The notes under the pieces: model-generated | The model's database searches: none | Told to the model about the DNA's origin: nothing | What the model saw: the letters and a program-made list of their open reading frames with translations, nothing else | Assembly (NCBI GenBank): GCA_001600455.1 | Contig: BCKC01000005.1 | Span: forward strand, 1,550,001 to 1,614,000 | From: Endocalyx cinctus | Lineage: Eukaryota; Ascomycota; Sordariomycetes; Amphisphaeriales; Apiosporaceae | DNA length: 64,000 nucleotides | Direction: 5' to 3' | Shown: positions 33,913 through 45,654 of the stretch, in pieces | How the letters are laid out: every line of letters begins with the position of its first letter | Position numbering within the stretch: the first letter of the stretch is position 1 | Program-made: the position numbers and the translations under genes

Positions 33913-35498
33913 AAATGGATCGTTGGTATACGACAAGATTGGAGGCTGTCGGGCTTCTCGGACTTGTCAGGCTGAAGGAGGGGTGGCTGAAGAGGGGGAG
34001 GCTGTAGGGAAGTCGTATCGTACGGAAACTCGCAAAAAAAGAGGAGGCGGGGCAGGGCTGACGACTGCGCGTTCTTTAGTAACGCACAACACGAACGTAC
34101 ATGTAACATACATTTTTATACATGAACTGGTAGTATAGATATAAAAGGAAAGGCAATGAAAGAATAACGGATATTCAAGTACAAGGAGGAAGTAAAATAA
34201 TACAGTGAAACATAAAATACCTATATTTTAGGTAAGTAAGTACCTATATTTACCTGCTAAAGTACATACTAAGTACTTCTACCACGACTTAATAGTACAC
34301 GGCAGCACGGATACCCCTTGCCTACGGTAGAAAGTACTAGTAGGTACTTAAACACCACTTTTTATCCATATTCCCAGTTGATCTACACCGGTATCATTTT
34401 TTTTTTTTTTTTTCAATCCTCTCCATCGACAATCATCTATATTAAGAGAACATGAATAAGTATTTGCATAAAATTGTTTAACCGTTGGTTGACCATGAAA
34501 TCTCCTACGCTAAGGCATTTCAAAATGTAAATACATGCATGTGTCAATAGACTTTGATCTTTCTGGAGGTTTCCACGCTTTACTTTAAATATCCGTATTA
34601 AATACTTAGGTACCTACACTACATTGTATTTCTTACTGTATTTACTTATTTATTTAGTAGTAGTTTAGGTAATTAGTCCCTGTACCGACCCCTGTAATTA
34701 ACCACTGCACTACTGCGTATCCTTCCAAGATTCGACTGCATATAACATCCATATTACCACTATTATTCTCATTGGACCAGCTGATGTAACCAGGTTTTTC
34801 TTGCGTGTTGTTTTGTGGCTTCAAAAGAGGCTTTTCAAAGATCTTCACTATCCGTACGATGGTCATTGCTATCTTTAAACATGATATTTGCAATTTTGAA
34901 CCCAATCTGGCCTTTCACCCAATAACGGGGAAAACTGCCCTAAGAACGGGCTCAATCCTTGTACCTCTGACAGCCCTGCAAATTCCAAGCCTATGATGCC
35001 TGTTCTTCGGGCCTGCATTGCCTGTAATGTGATTAATGCCTGGTCTTGGAGTTAATTTGCGTTGACATCGTCAATCATTGATCAATTATCATCCGAGAAC
35101 CTTGATTTTTCCTGGACTTCCGTGCTGACCTCACTTTTTTTTTTCTGTTTTATTTTACTCATTTATTATATCCTAGAATCGCATTTTGACTCAGCATAGA
35201 ACGGTAGCCTAAGCGTTTCTTGCTACCCCCCCTTTTCTCGCATTTCATTTATTATTAGATGTAAAGATGCAAAAACTTTGATTGTGGCTGTATCTCACCC
35301 GTTTTTTTTTTTTTTTTGCCCCCATCTTCATGTTACTTCGAATATCCTAACACAGCTTAAGTGCTGTGGTGTCGTCATCCCGTTATCGAAATGCGATCCG
35401 TCGCTGGTCTTCTTTTTCGATCATAATTATTGTTCTACATTGACCATCAAACCCCAAATATAGTTTATCTATCTTATCAGCTAGCTACCTAGGTAGAA
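33913..35498. other. Intergenic with GGTACCTA-like oligomers
   Basis: About 1.6 kb between two plus-strand genes. It contains clustered (T)AGGTAC(C/T)T oligomers at about 34228-34350 and 34605-34618, and poly-T near 34400 and 35301. No gene supported. Confidence 0.5.
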
Positions 35499-37641
35499 AT
35501 GGCGTCGACGACGACCACAACTAAAGTAAATCGCACAGAAGAACAAACTTCCACCGCTCCTCCGCCGACTGCCTCTCCACAACCGGAACCTAACTCTCAT
35601 CCCCAGCCGGAACCCCATTCTCATCCGCAACCGGAATCTCAGACCCGTCCGCAACCTCATCGGTCGCAGTCTCAGCCTCAGTCGCGCTCGAAAGCCGAAA
35701 CCGACGCCCCTCCCAAAGTAGATGGAAAGACGTATTATGGCTACCTCTTCAAGCCAACTAAGGACGCCACCGAGACTCTCGATGCGCTCCTCCGCGCCAT
35801 AGGCCAATACATAGTGAGCATTACCTTACATTTCATGTCGTGCTCCGGTCATAGCATAAATCAACGCAAGGGAAGTAAGTGGATGGATCGCTAATATCGA
35901 CTTAATTTAGATCGATCGTATAGGGGACACAGATGACAAGCATCTCTCCCCGAAGAAGTTGGCAGCGTTTTATCGCGCCGTGGGCGGTGACTACGACGAC
36001 CTATTTGTAAAAGCAGCGAATAAATCTATTTCCTACATCTGGCAGGCTTTGGGCGTACAACATTCGTTGCAACCGACCGAAAACGATTTCGAGGAACCCT
36101 CTATACCTGCGCTTACTCTGAGAGGCTTCGTTCGATGGCAGTCCATCCAGATCCTCCTAGGTCCTGAAGAACATGTACCCTACTTACAATATGCGGTGCG
36201 AAAATGGGGCTTGAGGCATCCCGATACTGGCGAATTCTTCCCTACAGACCTACCCACCGATGCCTTTCCTAAAACCTGCGATCCCAAAGTAGACGAGTGG
36301 CACCGTGGATGCGCTGCGAAACTTCGACAAGGGTCAACTCAGCCGACGGAGAAAGAGGAATATCCTCCACATCGGCATTCTTCTGAAGACCCTCGGGCTC
36401 ATGTATCCTATACTCATGTGCGCGGTCCTAAGCCTGGCCCCGTTCCACGAACGCGACCGGAAATGGATTACTTCCAGCGAGAAAGGCCGTTATTCACCCA
36501 CGTAACATCGTCAGGCGGACGCTATGCAGGACATCACTTTCCCCCTGGTGCACCTCGGCCCAGATCACGTCCCGTTAGCAGCTCTAGTAGCGAATCATCA
36601 GAGGAACCTCCGCGTAGGAGAAGTTTCTCAGATGCTCGGGTACCTCCGGGAGAACCGACCGCACATCCACCCCCTCCCGCTGCTTCCCGTCACTCAGGCC
36701 CCCCTCCTCCTCGTCGGAACAGCCAGCCCAGGCCATATGTCATCTCCTCTTCTGAAGTAGACTCGGACGATGATGGTCCTCGTCCGAATTCCGGAGCGCG
36801 GCTTCACGCGCACGTTCCTCCGCCACCCCCTTCCATTCGTCGCGTGCCGCCAACGGCCTCGGTTCTATCTTCGCACCCTCCCGTCGTGCCGGTCCGCACC
36901 ACGCGACGTAGCGAAATACGGCCCGACGACCCTCGCAGGATGAGCCTGCCCGCCGAGATCAGGCACAAGTTCATGAACCTCGTCCACGGCTCGGAGGATC
37001 GACATCGCAGCTCCTCGCGAGATAAGGTGGTCCGCTCCCCCAGTACACGCATGCGTCCCGGCAAAGATATACCACCGTCGCGACTAAGCCGCAGCGTCTC
37101 GGGTGAATCTTTCGACAGTGATGATTCAGATCCCGAGATCTCGTCGCGGTACGGCTCCCGCCGCAGCAGCGATCGCGAACGAGAACGAGAACGCGAGCGC
37201 AACCATGATCGTGAACGCGAACGTGACCGTGACCGAGAAAGAGATCGCGAACGCGACAGGGCCCGTGAACGCGATCGGCTGTTCGAGAGGGAACGGCGCG
37301 AACGCGAAAGAGACCGGGACAGGGAATTAGACGAGCGCGAGAGGAGGAGCCGACGCGACAGAACGTACCTTCGGCCGCCCCTATACCGCAGGACGAGCAG
37401 CCACCCAGAGGCGGAACGCAGAAGTTGGGACGCAGGCTACGAGGGACCCGGCGGTGGCGTGCGACGTGGCCGAGACTGGGACGACCTAGACACCACCAAG
37501 TCAGTCCTTACCGCGGATGAGAGGGACAGGGAAAGAGACAGAGATCTCAAAGATAGAACACGCTACAAGACGGGCCGCGGAAGCATCAGTGGGACGCCGC
37601 CCGTTGTTACAGGCGTTAGCGGGAGGAGATATCCAAGATGA
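35499..37641 (+). CDS. DUF7514-type protein with Pro/Gln-rich N-terminus and Arg-rich RE/RD C-terminus
   Basis: Exons 35499-35813 and 35911-37641 encode 681 aa. Residues 1-70 are Pro/Gln/His-rich. Residues about 75-230 form the conserved globular part, with YYGYLFKPTKDATETLDALL before the intron and LSPKKLAAFYRAVGGDYDDL and TLRGFVRWQSIQILLGPEEH after it. This matches the fungal-specific domain I know as DUF7514. The rest is disordered: Ser/Pro-rich, then a long alternating Arg/Glu/Asp tract (residues about 510-590) like the RD/RE repeats of nuclear RNA-processing and condensate proteins. The function is unknown; the Arg-charged tail suggests a nuclear role by inference. The intron has a GTGAGC donor and AATTTAG acceptor. 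Confidence 0.78.
37150..37345. repeat. Imperfect CGNGAA/CGNGAC hexamer repeat
   Basis: Degenerate hexanucleotide repetition encoding Arg-Glu and Arg-Asp dipeptides within the DUF7514 gene. It is imperfect at the DNA level, so it is probably maintained at the protein level. Confidence 0.75.
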
Positions 37642-38637
37642 GAAAAAGAAATAGAGAAAACAAAAAAGGCGGTTTCTAAAATATAACGGTTTTCTCGAAG
37701 CTCGATTGAGAACGGGTTTTCTTTCACTTTAACGGAAACTTTACACAAAGTTATGGGGTTGTGATTTTTTCGAGAGGCGCTGATCGTTTTTGTTTCGAAT
37801 TTTTTCCCTTTGAGATGATAACGTTGAAGAGATGGATACCTTACACGCGTTTGTATTTTACATACATCTTGTTTTTAGAATTGTTTTCGCAACCCTATCG
37901 GATCCTATTTATTTATTAGGAGTTTATTTTAACGGTTAGGTGCTGAATTTTATGGGAATGAGGGTTACGGTGCCCTTACTTGCGTATATAACGTACTTTG
38001 ATCTATACAAGGAGAAAAAGAAGGGCAGGATTCACGATATATGATGGTGGTTTTCGGAAAGAAAGCCATATGAGGAATAAAAAGGGCGGCTTTCGCGCTC
38101 CTCTCACTCTACTCTTGTGTCAGTCTTTGGTGCCTCTGTGATAGCGTGAACCACCCCCCCCCCTTTTTTTTTTTTCTTTCCTGCGAATCGAATCAAATTA
38201 TTTATTATACAACTGCGTCATTCTGCCAGCTAAAAAGTCCTGGGTTTTAGAATGCGGCGACAAGTTATGTGCAATTTGTTCAGGCTCTGCTCTATTACTA
38301 CGTTGGCAGTGATCTATGGATATTGGTACACTCGTGCCCATCGTTTGGACGACAGTCCTCATGTTCTCCTTGATGCTCCCTCCGCGTTTATATACCACGC
38401 AAATGTAGTACAGAATCATTTCAACTTGTTTCTAGGAAGTCGACCGGTGACATTCTGACATCATTTTCGCCCTCGCCATTTTTATTCCTTTGCTCTCCTA
38501 GTATTTTCCTCTCAATATTACAACATGTTTTAATCCTTCTCGCCCGAGTCAATTTTTTGTTCCTTTTCTCCGTCGATAACACACATCAGATAAGAATCCA
38601 TTCCTTATCCTTCTCGAATAGTCTATCCCTGTGATGT
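37642..38637. other. Convergent intergenic region
   Basis: Presumed 3' UTRs of the two flanking genes. A C/T homopolymer run lies at about 38153-38175. No gene seen. Confidence 0.5.
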
Positions 38638-39504
38638 TCAAGCAGGACCGCTTGCCTTCTCGCCCTTAGGTTGACGATCAAGCTCACGCATACGCTTCTC
38701 CACATTTTCGGGCTCATAATAACCATCACGAATCCGTTCCTCGATCTTAGCCACAAACTCGTCGAAAGCTTGTCGGTGCTCGCGAGACCCCGGGTTATCG
38801 CCGCGGCGCCAGTCGATGTAGTTGTAGACCTCGGTCCAAGTCCCCGTGTGGGGCCCCGTGACCGGCAGCCCCGGCTGGCGGTAGTGCGCGGTCTTGTACT
38901 GGTATCCGAGCCAGCGCATCTGGTGCGGGTACGCCTTCGCGAAGAGCTTCTGGTCGGCCATCTCGCAGTGCGCGGCGACGAGGGCGCGTCGGACGGGTCG
39001 GTCGAACTGGCCGAACGCCGGGTACGCGTACATGCGCTTGCGGCGCTCGCGCTCGGCCGCGGCGTGGTCGTCCTCGTACGCCGACAAGGAGGAGACGGCG
39101 TCTTCGAGGTCGCGCGATCGCGCGCGGTCGTCGTCCGAGTTCTCTTCGCGCGCGAGCACCGGGTACAGCATGAGGCGTATGCCGAGTTCACGTTGCGTCA
39201 TCGCGGCCGCGCGGGATCGGTACGGAGGCGCCGCGGGGGGCTCGGCGGCGATGGCTTCGAGCCCTTGGACGAGCTTCGCGTACGCGATCGCGCGCTCCCG
39301 CGGTCGGTCGAAGTCCCGCTCGCGGCGGCGGATCGCGGATTCGCGCTGGCGCGCGTGCCAGTGGCAGTACGGGTTGCGCGACTTGATGTGCGCGGGTCGC
39401 ACCGATTGGCACTTCTCCGAGAGGCGCCCGTGCGAACATTCCTCGAGTCGGTATCGGAGCTGGCAGGTGCAGCCGTGGAAGTTGAGGTAGATTTGGCGAC
39501 ACAT
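38638..39504 (-). CDS. Hypothetical protein with N-terminal Cys/His-rich motif
   Basis: Intronless 288-aa protein from ATG 39504 (MCRQIYLNFHGC). The open frame continues 53 codons upstream, but that part is AT-rich, lacks codon bias and is treated as 5' UTR. Residues 2-50 carry a Cys/His array (C2, C12, C14, a LEECSHG motif, KCQS, and YCHWH), likely metal-binding. The remainder is Arg/Glu-rich and predicted helical, with a conserved-looking aromatic segment (QMRWLGYQYKTAHY, TWTEVYNYIDW). The MC start and C-x-H element resemble the two tiny proteins at 2.7-3.6 kb, suggesting a shared N-terminal module. Strong GC3 bias supports a real, expressed gene. Function unknown. Confidence 0.7.
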   Translation of the reverse strand: MCRQIYLNFHGCTCQLRYRLEECSHGRLSEKCQSVRPAHIKSRNPYCHWHARQRESAIRRRERDFDRPRERAIAYAKLVQGLEAIAAEPPAAPPYRSRAAAMTQRELGIRLMLYPVLAREENSDDDRARSRDLEDAVSSLSAYEDDHAAAERERRKRMYAYPAFGQFDRPVRRALVAAHCEMADQKLFAKAYPHQMRWLGYQYKTAHYRQPGLPVTGPHTGTWTEVYNYIDWRRGDNPGSREHRQAFDEFVAKIEERIRDGYYEPENVEKRMRELDRQPKGEKASGPA

Positions 39505-41288
39505 TTTGATTTTTCTTCTTCTTCTTGGTGGTATATATTGCTGGATAGAAGAATTTTGAGGTTTAAAGAGGTATAGAAGGTTTGATGAAGGGATTGTGTA
39601 GGTAGAAAGTAATTGAGAATTGAGAATTGGCTGTCGGGGTTGGTGGTCAGTACTCACGATCAAAATACAAGGATCGAGTAAAGATGAGAAGAACAGGAAG
39701 GATAAGAGGAAAATAATATGATGAATGATAATTCATAGAAGGAAGATTTCCAATCATACCAATTCGAGAAAGCTTGCGCGGAGCTAAAGATCTAGAAATG
39801 CGGAGACGTCGTCGACGACCCCGGATCTTCAGTATGCACTTCGGGGTTTAAGCGGATCCTTATTCACGTTTGGGTATGGAAGGGATGAAACTTCAAGTAA
39901 CCCATGATTTGTTAGATATAGACAGGATCACACATTGGGTGGATGGTAACTTACTAGAGGAACGTAACAATCGTAGATGTTGCGAGCTGGGCCACCTTCT
40001 AAGACACAAGAATTCAATTTCTTATTTCTTAAAGGCACAAATTAAGTGCGGGCGGAAATAGGTTATGCACATTAGGGTAAAGAAATTACTTTGTTGACAG
40101 TGATTGCGCGGCTGCCTCATGTATAGCCGAAGTGCAAGAGAGAGATGGAGGTACACTTGTAGGTAAGAACGGAACAAACCTATCCACGAAGAAAAGAGAG
40201 ACAGTTAGGTAAATCTACAGGGCAGGAAGGGTATTAAAATCATTAACGAGTGAAAATATTAACCACCTGCTTATGAAGAGCATGTGCGTTACTGAGTTAG
40301 AGAGGAAAGGGGGGGAAGAATAGCACTAGAAAGAACAAAAGATGCAAAATTTTCTTGATTCTTTCGCTCTATTACGAAAACTTTTCATCACTATCATAAC
40401 TAGATCATGTACCTTTTCTTTTTTCAGGTATGCTTAGACTTGCTTTCTATCATCCCAATTTCAGTGAATTATTTTAGGGGTGGAATAATCAACAGTTAGT
40501 TTTTACCAGGACAGATAGGAATAGCTGGACTAGACATCGAGGAATAGAGAGGAAGAGATATAGATTAGGACACTGCAAGAATTCAAGTCTATAAAATGCC
40601 AGTTTTGGATAGAATATAGACAATAGACATGTGTCCTAATCCTGGGGAAACCTGAATATCGATCTCAAGTCTAATATCAAGACCAAGCATGTAGAGCATC
40701 AATATATCTAACACACATCAATTTGTAGGCTGGAATCTCTCTAAGGCGTGGACCAACCCGAGTAAACGCGATATCGAGGTCGCGTTCCATTGTTTATACG
40801 ACCTAAAGCAGTTTAAAGGGATACTGTCTGAGACAGCATACCCGTAATACCACGTGGTTCAGTACTCCGCGACGGCATTTTAGGGTCCTCATATTTGAGA
40901 GGGCCGTTCCTCAACATGACTGATCGGCGTCGGACTATGAAATTTTCAATTCTTCTTGTAGATCCTACTCGATATAATTCCGTAGATGCGAGGTGATGGT
41001 GCTTCACGGGATGGATATAAGAGCTCCTGTTTTCCTCCCAATCAAATATTTTTTTTTTCAGCATCATCATCATTACACTCATTTTCCATTATCTCATATT
41101 CAGCTATATTAAGAAGACACTCCTTTTATTTCTTTTTGAAAACATACATCATATTATATCATCAAGTTCTCGTAAATCTGCCCTTCTTGGCCTTATCACA
41201 GCTACCTACTAGATTACTCAGCCCTTCAACCAGACCATTCTTTTTCGCCTTTTTATCAATACTCCTATCACCCATAGACCAGAAAAAA
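39505..41288. other. Divergent intergenic region
   Basis: Promoters for the Cys/His protein (minus) and the Cys-rich secreted protein (plus). An ATATAAGA TATA-like box at 41015-41022 lies about 265 nt before the latter's ATG. No gene seen. Confidence 0.5.
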
Positions 41289-41831
41289 ATGCAGCGCACC
41301 AACACTATCTTCTTCCTCATCCTCGCCATCGGCACGGCCCTCCCCCTCCCGCCACCTCCTCAAACGACCGACCCCCTACTCCAAAACCTCCCCGACAGCA
41401 TCATCAACAGCGTCAGCGACCTTCTCGGGTTCCCCAACAAAGAGCTTACCAACGACGACGACGACAATGATTCCAACTTCGGACCTTTCGACTGCGGTAA
41501 CTGGGACTCGCGCTTCTGCACCGGCACCTGCGTCACTTCTTGCATCAAGGGGAGCGACGCTTGCGCGAAGTGTCTGGAAGACTGCTGTAAGTTTTCGTAT
41601 CTCCCGTGTTTATACTGGATAAATGAGCTAAAAATGTTCGTAGATACGAAACACCACTGCTTCGGTACCCAGAACGACCAGCAAAGCGACGATAGCACTG
41701 ATGGTGATGCCGCTGGGAATAAACCCACCAGCGATGATAATGGCGCCGATGACCCGACAGGCGCTGTCAAAACTGCGACACAAGGTTCTCCTAAGTCTAA
41801 CGGTTTACTCTCTAGGCGGAGCAGAGTATAA
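41289..41831 (+). CDS. Small secreted cysteine-rich protein (effector candidate)
   Basis: Exons 41289-41586 and 41644-41831 encode 161 aa. The 57-nt intron (GTAAGT donor, TTCGTAG acceptor) is itself open, so an unspliced reading adds 19 residues; splicing is preferred because it leaves an even eight cysteines. Residues 1-18 are a signal peptide (TIFFLILAIGTALP) followed by a Pro-rich stretch. The mature core has the spacing C-x7-C-x3-C-x3-C-x6-C-x2-C-x3-C-x5-C between about residues 75 and 112, then an Asp/Gly/Asn-rich tail ending in a dibasic RRSR. This does not match the CFEM or hydrophobin spacing I know. A secreted, disulfide-stabilised protein of unknown target is the safest description. 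Confidence 0.7.
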   Translation: MQRTNTIFFLILAIGTALPLPPPPQTTDPLLQNLPDSIINSVSDLLGFPNKELTNDDDDNDSNFGPFDCGNWDSRFCTGTCVTSCIKGSDACAKCLEDCCKFSYLPCLYWINELKMFVDTKHHCFGTQNDQQSDDSTDGDAAGNKPTSDDNGADDPTGAVKTATQGSPKSNGLLSRRSRV

Positions 41832-42148
41832 ATACGGTCGAGCTTGAATAAATGTATGGAGTCGGAGACGGGGAGAATATCTGGTCCCCCAGAGAAGAGG
41901 CGAGAAATATATATCAGCATAAGATTTTTAAAAGGTGTGATGGAGGCAGTTCAACTCATTCGATGCATCATTCACTTATTCATTCATTTATGGAGTTGAT
42001 TTTGTTTTCATTTTCATTTGTTTTCTAGTTATCATTCATCCTTATGCATAAGATACAAAAGGTGTAAGCAGGGGGTATAAATGCGAGGGATATAGGGAGT
42101 ATTATGTATGATACCAGCATAATCCATAGTCCGTCATTACTTCATGGA
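41832..42148. other. Convergent intergenic region
   Basis: 317 bp between the secreted protein and the F-box gene; 3' UTRs only. Confidence 0.5.
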
Positions 42149-43966
42149 TTATTTCTTGTTACTACGTTTTTTCTTCCCGGTCTTATTGCTCTTGTCCTTT
42201 ATTTCTTGTCCGAGACCCCCATCACCATCGTAAGGGTCCGGGAACATGATGATCCCGTCTTTCCCCGGCTCGTGCGGTAATAACTCCGAGAGGTTCTCGT
42301 ACCTGATCCGCTCGCGGAACTCCAGCAGACGATGAACATCGAGGGGTTTGATCCTCGGCTGGTACTCGTGGTTCGGTCCGCCGTAAGCGAAATGGGGGTC
42401 GTCTAGACTTTCGTACTCGCAGAACACTTGGTTATCGCCACATTGTCGACGACTTTTCGGAGGTAGACGTACACATCTAGGAGTTTGATTCTTTCTGCTG
42501 AGCGTAAATATACGTTCAGTCCGGGGGGTCCGGGGGGGGCTGGGGTAAACAATTTCCCCCGCGTCTGAGAGTGACCTCCAGTACGGATCCGCCTGGTCTT
42601 TTCCTTCGCCGAGGTTCTTCCAAGTCGAAAGAACGAGCGCCCTCATGCCGTCGCCGTCGCCGTCGCCGCCGCTGACGCGAAGACCGGGTACCTCGACGCT
42701 GTTGAAGGCGAAGTCGGTATTGCAGTGCTGGCAGTTTTCGACGTGGCTGACGCGATGAGTCGCCCTTTTCAGCTTATCGGGATCCGGACAAGTAGCCGCC
42801 GAAGACGCCGGGCAGCGCAGCAAGTGCTCCATGCAGAATACGAATTGAGATTTAAGGACGGATTCGGTACAGGCCTCGCTACTGTAAGGTATCGTGGCGC
42901 CCGTCGATGCCTTATCCATCTCCGTTTCGATCCCCACTCGGAGAGCCACCAGCCATTTTTCGTGCCGACAGATATTCTCGTACACGCCGAAATCCTTCTT
43001 CAGGAATCTATGCAGCATGCCGACCGTCATTTTGTCCCACGCGTACCGCTGCGCGGCCGGGACGATGACGGCCTGCGTGTGCGTTACGAGGCGGCCGTTT
43101 ATGATGAACGGCTTTTCCGCTCGCTGCACGATGAAGTATCCCGCCGCGTCTTCGCGTCCTTCGGGAAAGGCGACGACTTTCCCGGCCAGGTTCATCAGCC
43201 TCGTGCTCGTGGTTTGCGCTTGCTGCAGGAGGGGCGCGCAGTCGAGGCCCCGGCGGTGCCATTTCATGATGGTGTGGACGAAGTTGTAATGGAGCCGCTT
43301 GTGAAAGGCGGAAACGCAGATGAAATCTTCCTCCTCCTTGCAGGAATACCGTTGGGATCGCCCCTTGACGAAATTCGGCCTGGCTTTCGAGTTGAGCGAT
43401 AGGAAGGGCGAGTGAAGCTTCTGGCACCACGGGCATAGCGTCGAGGTGAGCGAGTCGGAGTCCCAGTGGCGGATCAGCTCTTTCCAGCTCTTATGCGACA
43501 TCACGGACGCTTCGGGCGGGAACCCGAGCTTCCACCCGAGCGTTCGCGATAGGTTGGTGAGGAGGAGCTGGTACGATTTAGGCAGGAATGACGAGATCAC
43601 GAGGAGGACCTCGGCCGGGAGCCTTTCGAGGTGAGATTTTTCGCCCGGCGTTCCAGGTAATAACCAGTACTGGCTCTTGCGACGTTGACGGGGCCTGCTT
43701 ATGCCTTTGAACTGTAATATGGCCTGGTCGCGAAGGCGAGGCGGGTCCTGGAAAGGTTCGTCTATGGGATTATGTTGTTCTCCGACCGTATCTAAGTATC
43801 GCTTTTTCTTCAGCATCACGCGTAGCTTTTTTCTGCGCTGAAGGCGGTTGAGAACTACTTGATCTCCATCTCCAAGTTGCATTTTTGGGTTATGAGGGCT
43901 CGACTTGCGAGCATATTTCTCTTTGCTGGGTTTACCGGGCTTTTTTCTCGAAGTAGGCCTAGCCAT
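42149..43966 (-). CDS. F-box domain protein
   Basis: Intronless 605-aa frame. A basic N-terminus (SRKKPGKPSKEKYARK) precedes an F-box at about residues 112-145 (LERLPAEVLLVISSFLPKSY), the segment that binds Skp1 in SCF ubiquitin ligases. The rest resembles the long, poorly conserved tail of ascomycete F-box proteins, with CPWC and CQHC pairs that could bind metal and conserved aromatics (WKELIRHWDSD, HYNFVHTIMKWHRRG). It ends in a Lys-rich tail (KTGKKKRSNKK), a possible nuclear signal. The substrate is unknown. A short GGCGAC repeat encodes GDGDGDG near residue 430. Confidence 0.8.
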   Translation of the reverse strand: MARPTSRKKPGKPSKEKYARKSSPHNPKMQLGDGDQVVLNRLQRRKKLRVMLKKKRYLDTVGEQHNPIDEPFQDPPRLRDQAILQFKGISRPRQRRKSQYWLLPGTPGEKSHLERLPAEVLLVISSFLPKSYQLLLTNLSRTLGWKLGFPPEASVMSHKSWKELIRHWDSDSLTSTLCPWCQKLHSPFLSLNSKARPNFVKGRSQRYSCKEEEDFICVSAFHKRLHYNFVHTIMKWHRRGLDCAPLLQQAQTTSTRLMNLAGKVVAFPEGREDAAGYFIVQRAEKPFIINGRLVTHTQAVIVPAAQRYAWDKMTVGMLHRFLKKDFGVYENICRHEKWLVALRVGIETEMDKASTGATIPYSSEACTESVLKSQFVFCMEHLLRCPASSAATCPDPDKLKRATHRVSHVENCQHCNTDFAFNSVEVPGLRVSGGDGDGDGMRALVLSTWKNLGEGKDQADPYWRSLSDAGEIVYPSPPRTPRTERIFTLSRKNQTPRCVRLPPKSRRQCGDNQVFCEYESLDDPHFAYGGPNHEYQPRIKPLDVHRLLEFRERIRYENLSELLPHEPGKDGIIMFPDPYDGDGGLGQEIKDKSNKTGKKKRSNKK

Positions 43967-45646
43967 AATAGTGGTATTACTTGGTGGATGTGAAAAAGAG
44001 TTATATATGATTAGATGTTATATTTTGGGTGCAGTTGGTAGGTTGTTAGCTGTTTGATGAAGTTCTCAGAGGTGAGAGAGACAATGTGATGGTAGTAAGA
44101 TCTAGAAATGTTATGATTGAGTATCAAGTAAGGACTTTGAGGGAAGTACATGTACTTTCTCCTTTATCATTCAACAAATGCACTTTATTTTGTTTAAACT
44201 CGTAACTAAGTGCTTGCAACTAAGGAGTGGGTGGACAACAATGGAATAACTCGGTACCTTAAGTAGGTACCTACTAAGTAGTAGAATAATCACGAGGGAC
44301 ACTCCATTGAATATTAATTACCCTATTAAGTAGTTAAGACAAAAAAAATAATAATAAATAAATAAAAGTTTATCATTTTCCATATATTACAGCATGGTTA
44401 GTGAACGAAATAGGAATTTTAGTAGTGCTTTTGTACTTCTATTCTTTTGACATGTGTACCTAGGTATCATCAGAGTTCTCTTTCATATATACATGTATAT
44501 ATGAAATGAGCAACCCAAAGGTATTGATCCACAAACAATCCCATTCTAGCTAAGATGTCACCATATACTTAGAATTAAGTATCTAACATAGCTAATCATT
44601 ACCTATGAATGATAAAATGCCTAATGTATAAGGACAGTAGCGTATCCTTCGTGGGATAATGATAGCTAGAAGATGAAGCTTCTCTCTCCCTCCCCTTGAT
44701 ATATCGATATGCGAAGACTATACCTTATAGAATAAACAAAAGACGGCAGGAACTCTCATTTTCAGTACATTTATATCCCTATGACCATGATAGTTGAGTT
44801 ATAGTATCATAACATATAATCGTAGTGTAGAATATGATTCTTAAGATATTTGATGTGGACCCCTGACGCATTCGCTCGGAATGGGGTTTGTAAACTTGTT
44901 AACTATTCTGGTACCAAGCCATGCTGCTGCTTTGGCTGCGTTGGCCGAGATGGTCATCTATCTTTACACTCTAGTCACCATGGCCACTCTTTAGCTAGCT
45001 ACTTAAGTATATATTTCTTGGTGATGGCGTTTTATTCTTGTCTACTTGTGAGTCATCACTATATACCAGCGAATTTTATATCTCTAGTACTGTATGCTAC
45101 TCCGAAAGATTCTGAACTAGAATGGGGTTAACCATGTAGTTGAGGCGAATAGAATATATTTAGATACTACAGCCTTGCAGAACTAGGCAGAGTAGTGTCA
45201 CTAAGTGACCTTTCCGGCATATCCATGGATCTAACCTTGATTTCAAGATGGTAGATTGAACTTAGAACAATTATACATTACCTGAAACGAAGCTATGGAA
45301 TACTTTACACTCAGTCCAGAAGAAGTTTATGAATGAACAGATAAATTGGTCAGAGTAAGGTTTTAATAATGTGACCATTAAATGTAACTTGAGTCACTCA
45401 TTTCCTACGATATCCTACTTAGCAGTCGTAGCTGCCTAGGTAACAAAAGTTAAACACAGTGGCAAATCATACTACTGTATGTACTACTGTATGTAAGATT
45501 TACTAGCTATACTGTACTATACTGTACTAGTGTAGTGAATACAATGACGGATAGATGAATAAATTTGCTTTGAAAAGAAAACAAAGGGAATGAAAATCTT
45601 TTAATTGCATTCACGCAAGACCCGCATTTCTCAATAATTTTTTGAG

Positions 45647-45654
45647 TATAAATA
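45647..45654 (+). promoter_or_regulatory. TATA box with downstream pyrimidine-rich leader
   Basis: TATAAATA at 45647-45654 is followed by a CT-rich tract to about 45710, the usual arrangement of a strong fungal core promoter. No annotated-size gene follows within 900 bp, apart from the small frame at 45885. Confidence 0.4.

Noticed and set aside
38671..39576. 301-codon plus-strand frame opposite the Cys/His protein
   Set aside because: Mirror of the GC3-biased minus-strand gene; residue composition (Val/Arg/Ala-rich) is typical of an antisense shadow.
42725..43402. 225-codon frame opposite the F-box gene
   Set aside because: Antisense shadow of a GC-rich coding region; no recognisable motif.
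44850..45131. 93-codon frame in the 44-46.6 kb spacer
   Set aside because: AT-rich, no domain or start context, composition like the surrounding spacer.
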